A stretch of DNA of 64,000 nucleotides from Carya illinoinensis (Eukaryota > Streptophyta > Magnoliopsida > Fagales > Juglandaceae): assembly GCF_018687715.1 (NCBI RefSeq), contig NC_056761.1:20328001-20392000 (forward strand), in the 5' to 3' direction. Positions 57,824 through 64,000 of the stretch are shown here, piece by piece. Under the pieces are notes generated by a model. The model ran no database searches, was not told where the DNA came from, and saw only the letters and a list, made by a program, of their open reading frames with translations. The translations under genes and the position numbers were made by a program. How positions within the stretch are numbered: the stretch's first letter is position 1; the number at the start of each line of letters is the position of its first letter.

Positions 57824-59400
57824 GTCTCGTCTTCCAAATTTGAAGAATTCTGGATCCGCGAGCCCTTAAGCCAGCTAGTAATAAAAGAAGCATGGAGCAA
57901 ACCCCACCTAGGCAATCTGTCATACATTCTATGCACGAAAATCAAGTCAACCAAACATGCACTAAAAGTTTGGAAAAAAAAAAAATTGTTTGAATCAATC
58001 ACAATATTCATTAGCTTCAAAGTGAACTCCTTGAGATACAAAGCAACCATATGACTCCTTCCAACCAAGAAAAAGAAAGATTCCTATAGCATAGGCTTCA
58101 TAAGCAAAGATAATATGAAGAAATATTACAGAGGCAAAAATCTCGACTCACTTGGCTCACTTCAACTGCTCTCAACACAAAAGTTTATCACTTGACAAAT
58201 ATCCAAAGAAGAAGGAATGCTATAGAATCAATCAAATTGGAGCCTGGTAATTGGTAAATGGGACACTACAAAAGGCATTTCACTTGGTGGAATGGGATTT
58301 CCTCTTTGTAGTGATGAAAACCCTGGGATCCAATCAAAGATGGATAAATTTGATAAAGGAGTGCATAACAATAGTGTTATTCTCCATCCTCATCAATGGT
58401 TTGTCAAGAGGCTTCTTCAAATCACATAGAGGAATTAGGCAAGGAGACACATTTTCACCTTTTCTCTACATACTGGTCACATACGCTCTATCCAAAATCT
58501 TCTTAAAAGTTGAAGCACAAAAAAAGCTAGAAGGGGTTAAAACTAGCATAAATAGTCCATTAGTATCACACTTACTTTTTGCAGACAACACAATTTTCTT
58601 TACAAAGGCCATAGAAAAAAAAATGCTCAAATCATAACAGAGTGCTTAGCAAAATACCAAGGATGGTCAGACCATAAGATAAATCTGAGCAAATCTTCCA
58701 TGTTTATTACCAAAAATACAAACCTAGCAACCAAAACATCCATTTCTCAATGGCTGCCTTATAAAGCATCATTAGCTAGAATGAGATATAGGCTTACCCA
58801 CTTCTTCTAGCAAAAACAAAAAAGAATATTACACTGAAATATTGAGCAAAGTGGGGAAAAATTGGAAGGTTGGAAATCAAAGCTACTAGCTCAGGCAGGG
58901 AGGAACATGTTAATCAAATCAGTAGTAAAAAAAATTCCCACATATGACCAAAGTTCATTCCAGCTACCAAAATCAATTTGCAAGACTCTTGACATAGCCT
59001 TCCAAAACTTCTAGTGGGGCTTCCCAAAAGACAAAAATTATAATCTGACATTAAGATCTTGGAAGTCTATTCGCCAACCAAAAAAAAAAAAAATGGAGCC
59101 CTTGGCATCAGATTGATGGAAAAGATGAATCAAGCAATGTTAGCAAAAACAGGTTGGGCAATAAGTGGACCCAGAAATGGCTTGTGGCATTCAATCCTAA
59201 GGGCTAAATATCTTAAGGACACATCATTCTGGGAGGCACCACAGAAGACAGTTAATTCTAGTATGTGGCTGGGAATACTCAAAACAAAAGTCTTACTCAA
59301 AAAAGGGTGCTACTTCCAAATTTTTAGTGCACAATCAGTAAATACTTGGTCTGATTCGTGGGTCCCTACGCTGGTAAATTTCGAACCAAAGCCTCTTTGA
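57824..59400 (+). pseudogene. LINE ORF2, reverse transcriptase domain with altered catalytic box
   Basis: The frame 58251-58637 reads FHLVEWDFLFVVMKTLG, ILINGLSRGFFKSHRGIRQG and HLLFADNTIFF. The catalytic FADD box is FADN here, so the second aspartate is lost, and the KAYDRVEW motif is damaged. The domain continues in other frames with a WKSKLLAQAGRNMLIKSV-like stretch (about 58870-58925), then 59059-59400 with GALGIRLMEKMNQAMLAKTG, WHSILRAKYLK and WSDSWVP. The N-terminal RT part (57850-58250) is mostly unreadable. Confidence 0.87.
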
Positions 59401-60565
59401 TCAGGAAAGTATATCAAAAATACAAAAAATCCTACTCTCAACAAGAGCACATGAGCAAGATAAAGTTGTTTGGGCACTAATCCACAATGGGAATTATTCG
59501 GTTAAAACAGCTTATCAAGCAACAATAATTGCCCAAGAACCAGAGCAGCAAAATATCTCAATGTCACTACTCAAGCCAAGGTGGAGCCTCAAAATCCATG
59601 ATTGTCTTAAATTATTGATTTGGAAGCTACTCTAGAATATCTTCCCTATTAAATCATGGCTTGGCGAAATAATCCCTCATCAAGAATCCAAAGAATGCCC
59701 ACTTTGCAACTAGGAGAAACAAATTCTGTTGCATCTCTTTGTAGAATGTCTTGTTAACCTAATTCAGTGGCAACAGAGCAGTTGGCCCTTAAACCTTACA
59801 AGTCTACCAATCAACACAATTTCAAACTGGATCAGAATGATAATCAACCTGGAAAAGAAATTGAAGCTTCGCAATGAGGAAAAACATCATTTCCCATTGT
59901 TCACGTTTATAATGTTAGATTTTATTTGGAGGAAGCAAAACGTCATTATTCACAATCACACCTCCTTGTCACTCGAAGAGGCAAAGATTCAGCTAGGCCA
60001 CATCTATGAAGATTACAAGGAAGTTTGGAAAGGAAAGCTAAGACACCACAACAAAGAAGAATAATGGAACCCCCCCACCCTCAAACTATGAAAGCTTTTC
60101 TTTTGATGTAGCAATACGTGATCAATTCTCATTAGCATCAACAATACAAAGGAATCACAATGAAACATACTGGAAATAACAATGTAAAAGCTTCAAACCA
60201 CAATTCCTCTAATAGTAGAAGCTAAAGCTGCATTGTTAGCTTCCAATATGGCTAGTTCTGAAGAGCTAGCGATAATACTAGGGATGCCCAATTGGTCTTC
60301 ACAGCCATTAAGAGCCCAGACTCCACTCCCTTCTGGACCATCACCATTATCATTAAAGACATTCGATGTATCTTTCATCATTAACAAGGATGGAAATTTG
60401 TTGAAATTGATCGACCTCAAAATCGATGTCCACACTCAATAGCAAGCTTACCCATAGATAAAATCCCTAGTTGCTTCTTGTATATTGATAGTGGAAAGGA
60501 TCCAGCTTAAACTTTGTATTTTTAATTATTAATATATAAAGTGCTTCATTAGAACCAAAAAAAAA
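59401..60565 (+). pseudogene. LINE ORF2, zinc-binding region, RNase H trace and 3' tail
   Basis: The zinc-binding region reads ECPLCN (about 59693-59710), then HLFVECLVNLIQWQQ in the frame 59729-60064, which also holds FIMLDFIWRKQNVIIHN. About 60195-60260 a VEAKAALLASNMASS stretch looks like the core of an RNase H domain whose start and end are missing. Then 3' UTR and a short A tail ending at 60565. Confidence 0.75.
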
Positions 60566-61140
60566 TTGTCCTTTGGCATACCATAATTGAACATCATCAT
60601 AACATATCATATCAGAAGCATCATATCATTAAAGAAGCCGTATTTAATCCCCAAGGTAAAGTTGTGCTATTCCCGATGGGCTAAACTGGAGAGAAACTAA
60701 AGTTAATCTTCCCCTTATCATTCTCAGAGACCCGAGTATACATACAAGAAATACCACACAGAAAAACCATTTTATTTCCAAACTAGATGCACTCAAAAAC
60801 AGAAATGTTGGTACGAACACAATAACATCAGAAATATCGAATCAAAACTAGAAACAATATCAGAATGTCATGCCATAGGTTTGCTCATGTCTACAACAGT
60901 CATGAAAAAAAATACTTTTTTGTTTTTATACAGATTCCATGAGTAATGCAAATTAATCAAATAACCAAGATTGTATCAAGTTTCTTTTCATAACAAAACA
61001 TGCATATTTTTCATAAATCAAACTCAACCCATTTCTTTTTATGCAAAGCCTAGTATATGTTAATAATATCAAGCATGCAGCACCTCCCACAACAAAGAAT
61101 CAGTCTACTACACCACAAGCATTGTACTGCTCCACTACCA

Positions 61141-61345
61141 GTGCTGAGCCGAGTCTACAACAATAAAGAATAGTCTAGAAGAATTTTACATATACACGTG
61201 TCACTCTCTTATGCATTCTGTTATGCAAGAATATTCTTCACTTTTGTGTATAAATACTCTACAGTGTACTGAACCAGATAAGCAAGAAAAAATACTAAAA
61301 GATTTCTTTCCATTTTTCATATACTTTGTTTTTAACAGTATAGGA
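61141..61345 (+). promoter_or_regulatory. Possible promoter of a small LTR, with TATA-like box
   Basis: TGCTGAGCCGAGTCTACAA, then ACACGTGTCA (G-box-like), ATGCAAGAATATTCTTC (heat-element-like GAATATTC) and TGTATAAATACTC (61247-61259). The arrangement resembles the promoter of a short copia or TRIM LTR. I found no matching partner or target duplication. Confidence 0.28.
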
Positions 61346-62201
61346 GGCCCATTTACCTTGATTTTTTAATTTTTCTAAATTTTTCCATAATAATGCCAAA
61401 TGAATATCAATCATCACCGATAAAATAGACACAAAACTTATTTAAATCTCTAACTAAACGTGTATTTTGATATGTAAGCCTGAATACTAAAATAACTTAT
61501 TTTGTTAAAATTCTAAAACTCTTATAACCCTAAAATATTATTACTTCCCAAATTAATTGATATCCACTTAATTTCTCCAAATAATCCATTAATTATTATC
61601 TGCCACCAAACATCTAATTATTATCTTTATTTTTTCACAATCATATCATAAAATATCAATCCTACGATCAAAACTTACTTGCAAGGGTATTTACGTAACT
61701 TTAACCCTAGTGGTTAAGATCACGCATGTTTAAACCAACGGAGGAAGCTCAGAGGCCTTACGGAAATCAGGGCATGCGACGTAGTTTGTTGCTGCGCTTT
61801 CCTGCGAAGTGGCAGTGGCAATGTGGGACAACCGAGATGAGTGGAGGGCTGGGAGTCCAAGGTGATTGGCCCCTACGTGCGGCGGCTTCTGAGTGAAATC
61901 ACGTGGCAGGGTTCCGTATGGTGGTGTAAGGCAATGCAGGGCAGAGGAGCATGAAAAATCACTATGTTTTGCTTCCTATAGACAGGGACCATGGTGGCTT
62001 TCGGTGGTGTTCAAGGAGAAGGTCTAGGGCGGTGGATTTAGGAGCTCTTCCACGGTGTTGTCGCTCGGTGATGCATGGTGGCAGGCAAGGAGACGTGCAG
62101 CTTGCTCTTGGTTTGGGTGACTTTGCTCTGTTTCTGGGGGGCTAAAACAATGGCAGCTTTGGTTTCTACTTCCAACGAAGGTTGGTGACGGTGGCTTGCG
62201 G

Positions 62202-62203
62202 TT

Positions 62204-62249
<46 letters not shown>
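62202..62249 (+). repeat. T12 followed by G36 homopolymer
   Basis: Twelve T (62202-62213) run into 36 G (62214-62249). It is unusual in length for a plant genome and likely approximate. Confidence 0.85.
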
Positions 62250-62354
62250 CGGAGGTGGTCTGTGGGAAAGAGGAAAAAATAAAACATAACGAAAAGATAA
62301 ATATACGGTTTCTAAGGGCTTGGGCTTGAGCCTTGCTACGGCCTGGGTGTTACA

Positions 62355-62858
62355 CTACAAGATATAGCTAACTCAAAGAAGGCAAACGGTGCAGATGGAA
62401 TATTGAAGAGGCAGGAGCCTAGTAGAGTCTAGAGTCCATAGATGGGAGACACCGAAACAAAACTTCATTCTAATGAGATGCAGCTAGCTCTAAACAAACG
62501 AATTAAGTGGCCCGTAGATTGGAAAAGGAAGCTCTGAAACTGGAGCAGGATATTGTTAACATTAAGGATATGCTCCCCCCTGCATTCAACCAATTGTACA
62601 GATCATGGAATGACCATGATGATTAATTAAAGGTTTATGGTTTTTTTCCAACAAACAAGAAAATTGTACATGTTAAAACAGAAATTGTAAATCTTCAAAA
62701 TGTAGGGATATAAACAAGCCAAATTCGTATAAGTAACGGGTACTCCAACTGTGTTCGTTTAATTTTTGTTCGAGCATGAGTCAAAGTTTATCATTTTATT
62801 GAACTGAATTTTATGTTCAGGAACTGCTCATAGATCATATATTTATTTAAAACTAGGA
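62355..62858. other. Unassigned stretch
   Basis: No supported feature; AT-rich, without a frame that resembles a known protein. Confidence 0.4.
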
Positions 62859-63016
62859 TTGTTCATCCGGACCGGATTTTATCTAGCCAACCCGATGCCC
62901 GGGTTTTATAAAGTGACCGAATTCTCTAGCCGCCGCCCCCCTCCCTTTCAGATCTCTCTCTCTGTCTCTCTCTCTCTCTCCCCCTGCTCTACAAAGTCTT
63001 CACCTCCCTCCCCCGG

Positions 63017-63055
<39 letters not shown>

Positions 63056-64000
63056 AAACTCTTCTAAAATTTCAGCAAGCTGTTGCCATGCTTAGGCCCT
63101 TTGAATGGCAATATTTTGGAGCTCCAATGCTTAGAAGAGCTTTCAAGAAGGCACTTAATACATTCTCGTGTTTTTTTACCCTGCTCTGGTAATTTTTTAT
63201 CTCTATTTATTTGAAGCAACGAATTGTACCTAGTTTGTTTGCCATATTTGACTTTGTTATCTGCGATGCCAAACGGTGGAAGTTCTTTCCGATCTAAGGG
63301 ATTTTAACGTATTTCCGTTTGGGTATGTTTTCCTTCTTCCCTTTGTTGTGTTCTCTATTTGTTGATTTTGGGTTTTTTTTTTTTTTTTTTTTTATGAGAA
63401 TGTTTGAATGTTTGAGGAGTATTTTTATGTAGATTTGTTTGAGGAGTATTCTGTTAGCTGCAAAATGCTAGAGCCGTGGGTAATGGGTTATTATTATTTG
63501 GAAGAATGGGTTTAGATCTGAAGAATGGGTTTGTTGCTATTTAAAACTCTAAAAACAATGAGAAATGGAGATCACGAATTTTCACAACAAACCCATGTGA
63601 AGAGAGCTAGGGTTTATGTTAGTTGAATACTAATCCATGCCCTTTTTTTCCCCTTTTCACTTATGATGTACCAATAAATCTATTTTCCATGCTTGCTAAA
63701 TAACATCATTGTACTGTTATTTGATTCCTTGCTTCTATTTTCTATGTGCATCAAGATATGACACCAAATAGATCAAAATTTGGTTTATAGAAATTGCATT
63801 TTGCCATACTTTGCTAATTTTTTTGGGATCTGTTATTTGTTGAGAAGATGGTTTTGATTTTCCTTTCTGAAATTTTAAGGCCAACGAGATGCCTCATCCA
63901 AAGGGGGGTAAACTAAGACAGTGTACACTATTATCCATTGGAAGTATCCATGGTCCATATTTTTTAGAGTACTTGTTTTCAATAAATATATTACATGATG
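62859..64000 (+). other. CT-rich leader-like stretch, possible start of a gene or repeat
   Basis: CT microsatellites (62947-62978, 63018-63051) precede an ATG at 63088 that opens a frame MLRPFEWQYFGAPMLRRAFK and continues to a donor-like CTCTGGTAATT (GT at 63189). A CT-rich leader, short first exon and GT donor are how many plant genes start. But I recognise no family in the 34 codons, and no second exon is readable up to the window end. T run at 63370-63392. I give the gene hypothesis low weight. Confidence 0.25.

Larger units (their letters stand above)
52200..60565 (+). mobile_element. Full-length LINE-1-type retrotransposon, dead, split by a CACTA-like element
   Basis: A non-LTR element with 5' leader, ORF1, ORF2 (endonuclease, RT, zinc-binding region) and a short A tail (60557-60565). 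It interrupts X copy 3, leaving a likely imperfect duplication AAAAGTTGTTTGG (52187-52199) and AAAATTGTCCTTTGG (60562-60576). Without the inserted 2775 bp it is about 5.6 kb, a usual length. All frames carry stops and frameshifts. Confidence 0.88.
60566..62354 (-). repeat. Right part of family X copy 3, ending GGTGTTACA
   Basis: TCCTTTGGCATACCATAATTG (60569) continues the X sequence interrupted at 52199. The far end, in minus orientation, is TGTAACACCCAGGCCGTAGC, a typical LTR start. This supports X being an LTR of a large element. The interior has no gene; frames at 61951-62287 are fortuitous. Confidence 0.5.

Noticed and set aside
62024..62287. 87-codon minus-strand proline-rich frame
   Set aside because: Its proline run is simply the translation of the G36 homopolymer.
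1..64000. A new host defence, toxin or metabolic gene cluster
   Set aside because: Every coding stretch with recognisable motifs belongs to a retrotransposon, LINE or CACTA element; I saw no operon-like or clustered host genes, tRNA or rRNA.

Overview
This window reads as nuclear DNA from a flowering plant, most likely a woody eudicot: it is AT-rich, every recognisable coding stretch belongs to a transposable element, and the element types (Ty3/gypsy chromovirus and Athila-like elements, a copia-like end, L1-type LINEs, CACTA/En-Spm transposons) are those of plant genomes. I cannot name the species. I see no convincing intact host gene, tRNA or rRNA; the only candidate is a weak gene start near 63.0 kb.

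Layout. 1-624 is the 3' end of a large LTR-type repeat (family Z). 1640-3985 holds the 3' end of a copia-like element and two LTR copies facing each other as an inverted repeat. 4501-6554 is a solo LTR of a 2-kb LTR family (family E) with a perfect GACTG target duplication. About 7480-8560 is a copy of another dispersed repeat (family X) with a 31-bp minisatellite. 8838-13975 is a complete, young chromovirus (Ty3/gypsy, Reina-like) with 350-bp LTRs and TGTTA target duplications, broken by one stop and two frameshifts. 15267-29659 is an Athila-like element on the minus strand that has lost reverse transcriptase, RNase H and most of integrase; a 7.2-kb E element (18049-25288) sits inside it. 30130-31325 is a second X copy. 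32508-40269 is another E element with one truncated LTR and a decayed gag. 40505-46619 is a minus-strand LINE split by a 3.4-kb Z copy (42583-46012). 46620-48685 is a decayed CACTA element. From about 48790 to 62354 a third X copy is split by a divergent E-like solo LTR (49752-52045) and by a full-length but dead LINE (52200-60565), which is itself split by a CACTA-like element (52997-55771) that carries a LINE RNase H fragment. 62355-64000 is low-copy-looking sequence with CT-rich tracts.

How it fits together. The window is a record of nested insertions, and target duplications and coding continuity give their order. The E family is the dominant one: two internally deleted elements and two solo LTRs. 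These depend on proteins supplied from elsewhere. Their LTRs share three features worth attention: a conserved GC-rich block with a TGACGT core, a splice-donor-like site, and a short acidic reading frame whose length changes stay in frame in all five copies where it can be read.

Limits. Boundaries of X and Z copies, the MITE-like stretch and the CACTA ends are read by eye. All clade names are judgements from motifs and primer sites, not from searches.
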